A stretch of 7,013 bases of DNA from CALAMD01 sp035301025 (GCA_035301025.1 DATGUV010000220.1:1-7013), one strand, 5' to 3'; shown: positions 1 to 6,706, counted from the first letter of the stretch. A program made the numbers and translations. Notes: generated from the sequence alone by a model not told the origin.

Positions 1-249
1 AGGAACAACGATGACAGGTACGTTTGTTTCTATTTGTTTCTCTGCAACAATCACTGCAGCTCCTTGATTTACAGCGGCAGGTACATAATCATGTCCGTCT
101 ACTGTATATCCTTCTATACAAACGAATACATCTCCTTTTCCAACGTTTCGTGAATCTACTTGTACAGAAGCGATATCCATATCAGCTAAAACAATATCTG
201 TATCACATGTGTAATAAGGGATTAAACTTAATAATTGTTGTAATTTCAT
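1..249 (-). CDS. murE: MurE, UDP-MurNAc-tripeptide ligase (N-terminal part, cut by window edge)
   Basis: Only the first 83 residues are present; the frame is open to the window edge. MurE is the cytoplasmic ATP-dependent ligase that adds the third residue (meso-diaminopimelate in bacilli) to UDP-MurNAc-L-Ala-D-Glu. What is seen is the N-terminal UDP-MurNAc-binding domain: the start MKLQQLLSLIP, a VDSRNV motif with DSR at residues 32-34, and GYTVDGHDY at 47-55, all typical of MurE. The ATP-binding and ligase domains, and so the residues that decide diaminopimelate versus lysine specificity, lie outside the window. The ATG is preceded by AGGTGG (254-259) with a 4-nt spacer. It follows spoVD after a 138-bp gap holding its own promoter candidate, which fits vegetative expression apart from the sporulation gene upstream. 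Confidence 0.95.
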   Translation of the reverse strand, partial: MKLQQLLSLIPYYTCDTDIVLADMDIASVQVDSRNVGKGDVFVCIEGYTVDGHDYVPAAVNQGAAVIVAEKQIETNVPVIVVP

Positions 250-282
250 TGTCCCACCTACTTCCTTCTTCTTATCTGTTTT

Positions 283-311
283 AGTATACCAAATATTTCA
301 TTGTTTCTCGA
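283..311 (-). promoter_or_regulatory. Candidate sigma-A promoter for murE (extended -10)
   Basis: Read on the minus strand, -35 TCGAGA (306-311, 4 of 6 to TTGACA), a 17-nt spacer and -10 TATACT (283-288, 5 of 6) preceded by TGG, giving an extended TGn -10. Transcription would start near 276, leaving a leader of about 27 nt that contains the murE ribosome binding site. It makes sense because the upstream gene spoVD is expected to be silent in growing cells while murE is essential. This is a motif match only. Confidence 0.6.
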
Positions 312-326
312 CGATTGAATGTATCA

Positions 327-379
327 TTTGATTAACAATATGGAATCAATAGATAACAAACCATACCATAATAATCAAA
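327..379. repeat. Imperfect inverted repeat between spoVD and murE
   Basis: An 8-bp outer stem (TTTGATTA at 327-334 against TAATCAAA at 372-379) and a 5-bp inner stem (TATGG at 339-343 against CCATA at 366-370) are separated by an asymmetric internal loop, with a 22-nt central loop. It is AT-rich and lacks a T-run on either strand, so it does not look like an intrinsic terminator. It ends about 15 bp upstream of the murE -35 candidate. Its role is unknown and it could be chance in AT-rich DNA. Confidence 0.3.
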
Positions 380-387
380 CTGCATGC

Positions 388-2313
388 TTAATCATCGGAT
401 AGATAGATTCGAATGGTTGATCCTTCTTCAACCATCGTTCCCGGGGATGGCGATTGTTGAAGTATTTTTGTACCTTCTCCACTGGTTTCAATGGATAAAT
501 TTGTCATGTAATGAATCAAATCATCTGTCTCTGCCCCAACTAAGTCAGGTACTTCCACTTTCGGATGTTCTGGCCAGACGACTTCTTTTTCGATTCCATC
601 CTCTCTCTCTTCTATACCCATTGCACGTAGACTATCTTCAATTACTGTACCAACGATTGGCGCAGCAACGACTCCACCAAACTGAACGGTTCCTTTTGGA
701 TTATCAATGGCAACGTAGACAACAATTTCTGGATCATCTGCAGGAGCAAAGCCAATAAAAGATACGATATGATTATTTTGTAAATATGTTCCATCTGGAC
801 CGACTTTTTGTGCGGTTCCAGTTTTTCCACCTACCCGATATCCGTCAACATATGCTGGGCGACCTGTTCCCTGAGCGACAACAGATTCTAGGGTTTCTCT
901 TACTTGTTCAGATGTTTCTTGAGAAATCACTTGTTTTTTTACATGTGGATCGACTTCTTTAACTATTTTCCCTGTAACTGGGTCTTGCCACTGCTTTGCA
1001 ACATATGGTTCGTATAAATATCCACCATTTACAGCCGCGGCAACAGCCATTACTTGTTGGATCGGTGTAACAGAAACACCTTGTCCAAAAGAGGTTGTAC
1101 CAAGCTCAACTGGACCTACCTGCTCTAGACGAAACAATATTCCACTACCTTCCCCTTGAAGATCAATACCTGTTTTCTTCCCAAAACCAAAGTCTTGAAT
1201 ATAGGAGAATAATTTTTCCTTACCGAGAGATTGACCTAAATGAACGAAACCTGGGTTACAAGAGTTTTCTACTACTTCCAGGAAAGTCTGACTCCCGTGT
1301 CCTCCACTTTTCCAGCATCTTAATTTTGCGTCACCGACAGAAATACTTCCATTATCAAAAAAGGTATCATGTACTAGATCCACTGCATTTTCCTCTAGGG
1401 CGGCAGCAAGTGTAATAATTTTAAAGGTAGAACCCGGTTCATACGTACTCCAAATCGGTAAATTACGATCAAAAATCTCTGGATTAACTTCTTGGTAATT
1501 ACTTGGGTGGAAATTTGGCCGTGAAGCCATTCCTAGTACTCCACCAGTTTTAGGATCTACTGCTATCGCTATCGCTCCATCTGGATCATATTTTGCCGCG
1601 GCTAAATCTAGTTCTCTTTCCATAATTGTTTGTACATCTGCGTCAATCGTAGTAATCAAATGTAATCCGTCTGAGGGAGGGCTATATATATCTGCATACT
1701 TTTCAATTTTTCGTTGCTTAGCATCAGAAAAGTAGGATAAACGTCCTTTTTTCCCTTGTAAATATGAATCATAATACAGCTCTAACCCCATTAAGCCTTG
1801 ATTATCAATGCCTGTAAATCCTAGAACATGGGATAAAGAATCATCATGAGGATAATGTCTTTTTGAATCTTTCGCTAAGTAAACGCCTTCTAATTGTAAA
1901 TTACGAATGTCTTTTTCTTGTTGATCAGTAATTTTTCGACCTTCTGGGCGGAGTAGAACGCTCTTTTCATTTTGAGTCACATTCTCGTATGCTTTTTCAT
2001 AAGGCATTTGTAGTATTTCTGCTAAATGGGATGCAGTTTCTTCAGGGTTATCAATTTGTCTTGGAATCACGATAACTGAAGGTGCTGAAATGTTTTCTGT
2101 TAATATATTTCCCTTTACGTCCATAATATCCCCACGATTAGGCTCAAAGACAATATCTCGACTCCAAGAATCTGTCGCCAAGTCTGTCAGCTCTTCCCCT
2201 ATCATAAATTGTACATAGCCGAGGCGAATTCCAATAATTATAAATCCTATGAATCCTAGCAAACATACAATAACTAAACGCTTTCGTTTAATCCTAGTAG
2301 ATACATGCTTCAT
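388..2313 (-). CDS. spoVD: SpoVD, sporulation-specific class B penicillin-binding protein (transpeptidase)
   Basis: 641 residues. SpoVD is a membrane-anchored D,D-transpeptidase that crosslinks spore cortex peptidoglycan, working with the SEDS glycosyltransferase SpoVE. Visible features: a basic N-terminus and a membrane anchor (about 12-30), a PBP dimerisation region (about 55-215), then the transpeptidase domain with STFK (catalytic S295, K298), SCN (351-353) and KTG (497-499), and one PASTA-like domain (about 585-640) with VEVPDLVG. Cys333 and Cys352, 19 residues apart, match the redox-active pair of B. subtilis SpoVD; one sits in the SCN motif. The ATG at 2313 was chosen over an in-frame ATG at 2337 because AAAAGGAG lies 7 nt before it and it gives the usual N-terminus. 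A terminator and a sigma-E-like promoter lie just upstream, so it is probably transcribed apart from pbpB, in the mother cell. SpoVD rather than a second division PBP is indicated by the single PASTA, the SCN cysteine and its place between pbpB and murE. Confidence 0.95.
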   Translation of the reverse strand: MKHVSTRIKRKRLVIVCLLGFIGFIIIGIRLGYVQFMIGEELTDLATDSWSRDIVFEPNRGDIMDVKGNILTENISAPSVIVIPRQIDNPEETASHLAEILQMPYEKAYENVTQNEKSVLLRPEGRKITDQQEKDIRNLQLEGVYLAKDSKRHYPHDDSLSHVLGFTGIDNQGLMGLELYYDSYLQGKKGRLSYFSDAKQRKIEKYADIYSPPSDGLHLITTIDADVQTIMERELDLAAAKYDPDGAIAIAVDPKTGGVLGMASRPNFHPSNYQEVNPEIFDRNLPIWSTYEPGSTFKIITLAAALEENAVDLVHDTFFDNGSISVGDAKLRCWKSGGHGSQTFLEVVENSCNPGFVHLGQSLGKEKLFSYIQDFGFGKKTGIDLQGEGSGILFRLEQVGPVELGTTSFGQGVSVTPIQQVMAVAAAVNGGYLYEPYVAKQWQDPVTGKIVKEVDPHVKKQVISQETSEQVRETLESVVAQGTGRPAYVDGYRVGGKTGTAQKVGPDGTYLQNNHIVSFIGFAPADDPEIVVYVAIDNPKGTVQFGGVVAAPIVGTVIEDSLRAMGIEEREDGIEKEVVWPEHPKVEVPDLVGAETDDLIHYMTNLSIETSGEGTKILQQSPSPGTMVEEGSTIRIYLSDD

Positions 2314-2320
2314 ATGTGCA

Positions 2321-2328
2321 CTCCTTTT
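2321..2328 (-). promoter_or_regulatory. spoVD ribosome binding site
   Basis: AAAAGGAG on the minus strand, 7 nt before the ATG at 2313. It lies downstream of the alternative ATG at 2337, so it can only serve the inner start. This decides the spoVD start. Confidence 0.85.
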
Positions 2329-2349
2329 TGAATACATATGCTTGTACCT

Positions 2350-2379
2350 ACTATATGTTTTTTAGAAAAAGAATAGAAC
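2350..2379 (-). promoter_or_regulatory. Candidate sigma-E promoter for spoVD
   Basis: On the minus strand, -35-like GTTCTATT (2372-2379), a 14-nt spacer, and -10-like CATATAGT (2350-2357), which fits the CATAnnnT pattern of sigma-E promoters. Transcription would begin near 2343, about 30 nt before the spoVD ATG. In B. subtilis spoVD is known to be driven by sigma E in the mother cell. The -35 lies inside the 3' arm of the pbpB terminator hairpin. Spacing and elements fit, but this is a motif match only. Confidence 0.55.
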
Positions 2380-2431
2380 ACGTGCATTCTTCCTTTTATT
2401 CTTTCATAAAAGGGGAATACATGTGTTCTAT
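2363..2431 (-). terminator. Intrinsic terminator after pbpB
   Basis: Two long complementary arms (2406-2431, 26 nt, and 2373-2399, 27 nt) flank a 6-nt loop. They match along nearly their whole length apart from one A-C mismatch, one G-U wobble and a small bulge near the C-rich inner part. On the minus strand the stem is followed by a T-rich tract (TCTTTTTCT). It starts within 10 nt of the pbpB stop codon. It would end the mraZ-rsmH-ftsL-pbpB transcript, as in the four-gene operon described for B. subtilis. There is no T-run on the plus side, so it is one-directional. Confidence 0.85.
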
Positions 2432-2434
2432 CCA

Positions 2435-4651
2435 CTAATCGTCATCATCATTTTCTTTCTTTTCTTCTTTCGATTCCTTCTGTTTAGTATCTGGAACTTT
2501 AAATTCAACACTTAAATAATCTTCTTTGTGTAAAGGCGCGCCTACATCAATGCTTTGCTTCACAACATATCCATTCCCAATAGGTTCTAGTTGTACATCT
2601 AATAAGTCTGCCAAAGTAACTACTTCTCGAACAGACCAATCTTTAATAGAAGGCATTGTTGGCTCATCTGTGAGTAACATAATGTGTTCGTAAGCGTAAT
2701 ACGATTCCCCTTCAATAACGTTCGTATCAACAATCTTATCGCCTTCACCTATCGTAGTTACTTTAAATCCTTTTTCAGTTAATTCTTCTTCAATAGTTGA
2801 TGTGGACTGATCAACCATCGCTGGCATCGTCATTTTCTCAGCTTGTTTCTGCTCTTCCTTATCCGGTGATATATCTAAATAGTGTAACGCACTTTCCATC
2901 ACGTTTTTAAATATATACGATACAGGTACATTACCAGCCTCATCGTCTGGCAAAGTCGGTTGTTGTATAGAAACATACATAATCAACTCTGGATCATCTA
3001 GAGGTGCCATTCCTAAGAATGAAAAAATATTATTTTCCTTTCCAGATAAGTACCCGACACCATTTGGGTTAGGAATCTCTGCAGTTCCTGTTTTCCCTCC
3101 AACAGTATATCCATCCAATTTATATATTTTTCCTGTACCATGTTTTCCTTCTACCACTGATCCGAGTAATTCCAACACCTGTGCTGCAGTTTCTTCGGTT
3201 ATTGGTTCTCCCGCAACATGAGGTTCATTTTTTTCGATCACTTCCCCATTTGTCGAATCAACAATTTGCTTGACGATATATGGTTGCATCATTTTTCCAC
3301 CATTGGCGATTGCAGTTGCTGCTTGCATTTGCTGCATAGGAGTAACTGTGCTTCCTTGTCCATAAGATGTTGAAAGTTTTTCTCGTGGCCATTGGTATAA
3401 AATATGTCCAGAAATTTCCCCTGGAAGGTCTACACCAGTTGGTTCATCTAAGCCAAAATCGTGTAAGTAATTTAAATAGGTATCTTCTCCAATTTTATCC
3501 CACAACAACATTGAAGCTGCTACGTTTGACGATCGCTGAAAACCTTCATCAAATGTAATTGTCCCCCAACCTTTTCCTTGATTATGATCTCGTACAGGTT
3601 CAATGACTTTATTAATTTGATATTTCCCAGATTTATACAACTCATCTCCGTTATATACCCCTGAATCAATCGCCGCTGCCCACGTGAACATTTTTACTGT
3701 AGAGCCAGGTTCAAAAGGATTTGAGATGACGTCATTGTACCAATTTTTAACATTTGTTGGTTCATTAGGATTATAGGTTGGTCGATTACTTAAAGCGACA
3801 ATTTCACCTGTTTTGGCATTCATAACAATCGCACTAATTCGTTCAGGCTCATAGGATTCTTCAACATCCGTAAGAACCTCTTCTAAAAGAATTTGAACCT
3901 TTTGATCAAGTGTTAAATACACTTCTTTCCCATCTTCTGGTTGTTGAATGACTTCATCAGGATGAAGCAATTTATTATTATAACGATCTCTTTGGTAAGA
4001 AATATGCCCATCCTTTCCATATAAAAGATCGTTCATTTCATTCTCTATGCCATTCACACCGATGATTTCTTCTTTTTCTGTTTCTTCGTTATACACCTTT
4101 CGCGCAAAGCCTAATATATGAGATGCAAAAACTTCATTCGGATAGTGTCGAATGAATTCTTGATTAAAATGGATACCCGGAAGTTCCAGGTCTTCAATTT
4201 CGTCCTTTATCTTTTGACTGATCTCCTTACCATTTTTACCAAACTCTACTTGAATTAAATCATTTGCTCGCCCATTCTCGATTCTTTCAACAATATAAGA
4301 AGGATCAACATCAATTAATGGTGCAATCTCTTCAGCCGTTTTTTGGATGTCATCTACATGTTGCGTTGTTCTTGAACCTTTCGAATACTCTTCATCAATA
4401 ATCGCATACATTCTAAACGTCGGTAAATCATAGGCGAGAACCATTCCATTACTATCATAAATGGTCCCTCTTTTAGCTTCTAGCGTGTATTCAGTATTTC
4501 TTTTTTCCTTCGCCCATGCACGTAACGAAACGCCATTAATTTCCCCTGTGACTTGTATGTATATGAATCTTCCTGCAATTAATAGGAAGATCAGTATAAA
4601 TAGCAACATAAATATACTTGTCATTATACGAGTTGATCGACTAGTTTTCAT
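2435..4651 (-). CDS. pbpB: PBP2B, essential septal class B penicillin-binding protein
   Basis: 738 residues. PBP2B is the division-specific D,D-transpeptidase that crosslinks septal peptidoglycan; it is a bitopic membrane protein of the divisome with FtsL, DivIC, DivIB and FtsW. Visible: one membrane segment (about 11-33), a dimerisation domain (about 55-230), a transpeptidase domain with STVK (catalytic S317, K320), SSN (374-376) and KTG (520-522), and two C-terminal PASTA-like domains (about 605-662 and 665-718). The last 20 residues are a highly charged tail ending in four aspartates; the protein is somewhat longer than the 716 residues of B. subtilis PBP2B. The ATG at 4651 has AAGGTGA (4658-4664) 6 nt before it, and that site overlaps the ftsL stop codon, suggesting coupled translation. 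The gene is followed directly by a terminator, so it looks like the last gene of the mraZ operon. Confidence 0.96.
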   Translation of the reverse strand: MKTSRSTRIMTSIFMLLFILIFLLIAGRFIYIQVTGEINGVSLRAWAKEKRNTEYTLEAKRGTIYDSNGMVLAYDLPTFRMYAIIDEEYSKGSRTTQHVDDIQKTAEEIAPLIDVDPSYIVERIENGRANDLIQVEFGKNGKEISQKIKDEIEDLELPGIHFNQEFIRHYPNEVFASHILGFARKVYNEETEKEEIIGVNGIENEMNDLLYGKDGHISYQRDRYNNKLLHPDEVIQQPEDGKEVYLTLDQKVQILLEEVLTDVEESYEPERISAIVMNAKTGEIVALSNRPTYNPNEPTNVKNWYNDVISNPFEPGSTVKMFTWAAAIDSGVYNGDELYKSGKYQINKVIEPVRDHNQGKGWGTITFDEGFQRSSNVAASMLLWDKIGEDTYLNYLHDFGLDEPTGVDLPGEISGHILYQWPREKLSTSYGQGSTVTPMQQMQAATAIANGGKMMQPYIVKQIVDSTNGEVIEKNEPHVAGEPITEETAAQVLELLGSVVEGKHGTGKIYKLDGYTVGGKTGTAEIPNPNGVGYLSGKENNIFSFLGMAPLDDPELIMYVSIQQPTLPDDEAGNVPVSYIFKNVMESALHYLDISPDKEEQKQAEKMTMPAMVDQSTSTIEEELTEKGFKVTTIGEGDKIVDTNVIEGESYYAYEHIMLLTDEPTMPSIKDWSVREVVTLADLLDVQLEPIGNGYVVKQSIDVGAPLHKEDYLSVEFKVPDTKQKESKEEKKENDDDD

Positions 4652-4662
4652 GTGTATTCACC

Positions 4663-5040
4663 TTATTTTTCAGAAAAGGATTCAGCTTGTTTTATTTTCG
4701 TTCCTTGAATTTTAAGGCCATTCTCTTCAGCCACTTTCATGATTCTGTCAGGCTTGCTAAGCTCCTTCTTCTCAAATTCAAGAGACTGATTCGTAACTAG
4801 CTGTGTTTCAATTACTTTCTCTAAGGATTGTACCTCTCTATTCAACGAGTCTACAGATGAAGAATAAGAAACAACTAAGAAACCTGCAACTACTAGACAA
4901 ACACTAATAAACGTATAAATAATCTTTTCTCCTGTTGTCAGCCAACTTTGCTTTCGTACGTTGACATGTTGTTGCTTTTCTCGTTGTTCGACTTGTGATT
5001 GATACGATTCTTGCCAGTGCCTTGCCGGTTGTGCGTTCAT
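4663..5040 (-). CDS. ftsL: FtsL, bitopic cell division protein
   Basis: 125 residues. FtsL is a small membrane protein that forms a complex with DivIC and DivIB and recruits and activates the septal synthase (FtsW-PBP2B). The sequence shows a polar cytoplasmic N-terminus (1-39), a single hydrophobic segment (about 40-60), then an extracellular region (about 62-95) fit for a coiled coil, and the conserved end LSKPDRIMKVAEENGLK (94-110), close to the SKPQRIMDIAKKNGL stretch of B. subtilis FtsL. The ATG at 5040 is preferred because AAGGGTGG (5049-5056) lies 8 nt before it. A GTG four codons upstream (5052) falls inside that ribosome binding site. It sits 21 bp after rsmH and 11 bp before pbpB. 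Low sequence conservation is normal for FtsL, so the position between rsmH and pbpB matters to the call. Confidence 0.92.
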   Translation of the reverse strand: MNAQPARHWQESYQSQVEQREKQQHVNVRKQSWLTTGEKIIYTFISVCLVVAGFLVVSYSSSVDSLNREVQSLEKVIETQLVTNQSLEFEKKELSKPDRIMKVAEENGLKIQGTKIKQAESFSEK

Positions 5041-5048
5041 ATTGTTTT

Positions 5049-5056
5049 CCACCCTT
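5049..5056 (-). promoter_or_regulatory. ftsL ribosome binding site
   Basis: AAGGGTGG on the minus strand, 8 nt before the ATG at 5040. The longer reading from GTG at 5052 would start inside this site and has no well-spaced site of its own, so the ATG is favoured. Confidence 0.65.
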
Positions 5057-5061
5057 CTGTA

Positions 5062-6018
5062 TTATAGAAAATCATCATCCCATGGTTTCACTTTTTCAAC
5101 TACTCGTAAATAAGCGGAACGTGCTCTTCTATTTTGTTCTATTTCTTTTTCCTGTGGAGCAATTGGTTTCCGTGTAATTAATGAAAACGGAGGTTGGTGC
5201 CCTTCAGGAATAATCGGTAAGTTTCTCGGAGTTGGTTTTTCAGTACTCCATTTTTTAAATGATTGTTTACAAATACGATCTTCCAGAGAATGAAATGTTA
5301 TTACAGCTATCCTTCCCTGAAGCGAAATAACTTCTGCAGCCTGCTGTAATGCATCTTCAAATACTCTTAGTTCATCATTCACTGCAATCCGTAATGCTTG
5401 GAATATGCGCTTCCCAGGATGTCCACCTGTTCTGCGTGCTGCAGCAGGGATTGACTCTTTAATTATCTCAACAAGTTCATAGGTAGTATTAATGAGACGG
5501 TCTTTTCGTACCCGCTCAATTGTTCGAGCAATTTGTTTGGAGAAACGCTCTTCTCCATATGTGAAAAATATAGAGACTAATTTTTCGTAAGGCCATTCAT
5601 TGACAATTTGATGAGCAGTTAGTGGTGCCTCCTGATTCATACGCATGTCCAATTTTGCGTCATGTCGGTAACTAAATCCACGTTCCCCGTGATCAAACTG
5701 CGGAGAAGAAACGCCTAAATCAAATAAGATCCCATCTACGTGTTCTAGTTGAAGATTTTCGCACGTTTCTTTTAAATATTTAAAGTTGGAATGAACAAAG
5801 GTAATCTGTTCTTCATATGCTGTTAATCGCTTTTTCGCAGCAGTTAATGCTTCTCTGTCTTGGTCAAAAGCAATTAATCGTCCGCCATTGTGTAATAAAG
5901 AGGCGATCTGCTCAGAATGACCTCCCCCACCAAGTGTACAATCAATGTATACACCGTCTGGGCGAATATTTAATGCTTCTATTGCTTCATTTTTTAATAC
6001 ACTCTCATGTTCAAACAT
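5062..6018 (-). CDS. rsmH: RsmH (MraW), 16S rRNA cytosine-1402 N4-methyltransferase
   Basis: 318 residues from the chosen start. RsmH uses S-adenosylmethionine to methylate N4 of C1402 in the 16S rRNA decoding centre. Seen: the usual start MFEHESVL; SAM-binding motif DCTLGGGGHS (26-35); acidic FDQD (51-54); FDLGVSSPQ (99-107); the helical insert with RRTGGHPGKRIFQALRIAVN (195-214); ITFHSLEDR (240-248); and the C-terminal RARSAYLR (298-305). All match the family, and the length is close to the 311 residues in B. subtilis. An in-frame ATG five codons upstream (6033) is possible but has no ribosome binding site; the inner ATG has a weak GGGG (6028-6031) 9 nt upstream and gives the normal N-terminus. 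It lies 37 bp after mraZ and 21 bp before ftsL, within the same operon. Confidence 0.96.
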   Translation of the reverse strand: MFEHESVLKNEAIEALNIRPDGVYIDCTLGGGGHSEQIASLLHNGGRLIAFDQDREALTAAKKRLTAYEEQITFVHSNFKYLKETCENLQLEHVDGILFDLGVSSPQFDHGERGFSYRHDAKLDMRMNQEAPLTAHQIVNEWPYEKLVSIFFTYGEERFSKQIARTIERVRKDRLINTTYELVEIIKESIPAAARRTGGHPGKRIFQALRIAVNDELRVFEDALQQAAEVISLQGRIAVITFHSLEDRICKQSFKKWSTEKPTPRNLPIIPEGHQPPFSLITRKPIAPQEKEIEQNRRARSAYLRVVEKVKPWDDDFL

Positions 6019-6055
6019 GTTCTTCAACCCCATGCGTTTATGTGACTATGATGAA

Positions 6056-6487
6056 TTAAATATCAAAATCAAGTAGATTCTCTGCAATTTCTGCAAAGGA
6101 TTGTTCAGAATCAGTAATATATTCGTTCCACAGATCTGCTTGCCATAGCTCTAATCGATTGGATACCCCAATGACGACACATTCCTTTTCAAGCGTTGCG
6201 TATGTACGGAGTGGCTGGGGTATATTTATCCTACCCTGCTTATCCACTTCACATTCAACAGCACCTGAGAAGAAAAAGCGTGTGAAAGCTCGTGCATCTT
6301 TTTTTGTTAATGGAAGGTTTTTCATCTTTTGCTCTAGAATCTTCCACTCATCCATTGGATAAATAAACAAACACGTATCAAGTCCACGTGTAACGATAAA
6401 CCGTTCCCCAAGCTCTTCACGAAATTTCGCAGGGACGATCATGCGGCCTTTTGTATCGATATTGTGTTGATATTCACCCATGAACAT
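6056..6487 (-). CDS. mraZ: MraZ, transcriptional repressor of the dcw operon
   Basis: 143 residues, the same length as B. subtilis MraZ and very similar along its length. MraZ is an AbrB-like (SpoVT-AbrB fold) protein that oligomerises into rings and binds short direct repeats upstream of its own gene; in B. subtilis excess MraZ represses the operon and blocks division through loss of FtsL. Seen: two copies of the MraZ domain, each with a DxxxR motif (D11-R15 in DTKGR, D82-R86 in DKQGR), the stretch LPLTKKDARAFTRFFFSGA (58-76), and the ending FDI. The ATG at 6487 starts the canonical MFMGEYQH. A GTGGTGA site (6494-6500) lies 6 nt before it. It is the first gene of the operon, with matching operator boxes just upstream. 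Confidence 0.97.
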   Translation of the reverse strand: MFMGEYQHNIDTKGRMIVPAKFREELGERFIVTRGLDTCLFIYPMDEWKILEQKMKNLPLTKKDARAFTRFFFSGAVECEVDKQGRINIPQPLRTYATLEKECVVIGVSNRLELWQADLWNEYITDSEQSFAEIAENLLDFDI

Positions 6488-6493
6488 ACACTT

Positions 6494-6500
6494 TCACCAC
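6494..6500 (-). promoter_or_regulatory. mraZ ribosome binding site, also a GTGGTG box
   Basis: GTGGTGA on the minus strand, 6 nt before the mraZ ATG. It is an unusual but workable Shine-Dalgarno sequence. Its first six bases (6495-6500) are identical to the MraZ boxes upstream, although it sits 22 bp from the third box and so is out of their 10-bp phase. Confidence 0.6.
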
Positions 6501-6516
6501 TTTCTTTGTATCATCG

Positions 6517-6542
6517 TACCACAACCCACCACTTTTCACCAC
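6517..6542 (-). promoter_or_regulatory. MraZ operator: three direct repeats spaced 10 bp
   Basis: On the minus strand GTGGTG (6537-6542), GTGGTG (6527-6532) and GTGGTA (6517-6522), each separated by exactly 4 nt. MraZ proteins are known to bind direct repeats with a 10-bp period upstream of mraZ, and the B. subtilis boxes, as I recall them, are of the type GTGG[A/T]G with 4-nt spacers. The next position in phase (6507-6512, GATACA) is not a box. Binding here would repress mraZ-rsmH-ftsL-pbpB. The call rests on motif, spacing and location. Confidence 0.8.
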
Positions 6543-6634
6543 CCATTTTTAAAAAATCCCTACTTTTATTTTTTTATATGTACAAATGCATGAAAAAACG
6601 CGTTTTATTCCCTTTGAAAATAATAAGTTATAAG

Positions 6635-6656
6635 TGATCTATTTCGCGATAGATCA
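6635..6656. repeat. Perfect 8-bp inverted repeat with 6-nt loop
   Basis: TGATCTAT (6635-6642) and ATAGATCA (6649-6656) around TTCGCG. Neither strand has a clean T-run after it, so it is a poor intrinsic terminator. It lies about 15 nt downstream of the start site predicted from the upstream promoter candidate, so it could be a 5' leader hairpin or a protein-binding palindrome. Confidence 0.5.
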
Positions 6657-6677
6657 GCTAATACGGGAATCCTAACG

Positions 6678-6706
6678 ATAATATTTATGTTTTATTCGTA
6701 TGATAA
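6678..6706 (-). promoter_or_regulatory. Possible sigma-A promoter for the mraZ operon
   Basis: On the minus strand, -35 TTATCA (6701-6706, 4 of 6), a 17-nt spacer and -10 TATTAT (6678-6683, 5 of 6). Start would be near 6671, giving a leader of roughly 180 nt that includes the hairpin and the MraZ boxes. The DNA is AT-rich, so a chance match is possible. A weaker alternative near the boxes is TACGAT (6512-6517) preceded by TGG, with a poor -35; that one would be directly covered by MraZ. Confidence 0.35.

Noticed and set aside
384..758. Plus-strand open frame of 124 codons antisense to spoVD
   Set aside because: It is entirely opposite a well-supported gene, has no recognisable domain and no ribosome binding site; the same holds for the other antisense frames, such as 1095-1415.
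2314..2337. Longer SpoVD starting at ATG 2337
   Set aside because: It would leave almost no leader after the predicted start site, has no ribosome binding site, and the strong AAAAGGAG lies between it and the inner ATG.
6019..6033. Longer RsmH starting at ATG 6033
   Set aside because: No ribosome binding site is seen before it, and the family normally starts at the MFxHxxVL sequence five codons further in. It remains possible.
6635..6656. Intrinsic terminator of the gene upstream of mraZ
   Set aside because: The stem is not followed by a T-run on either strand, so only a hairpin can be claimed.
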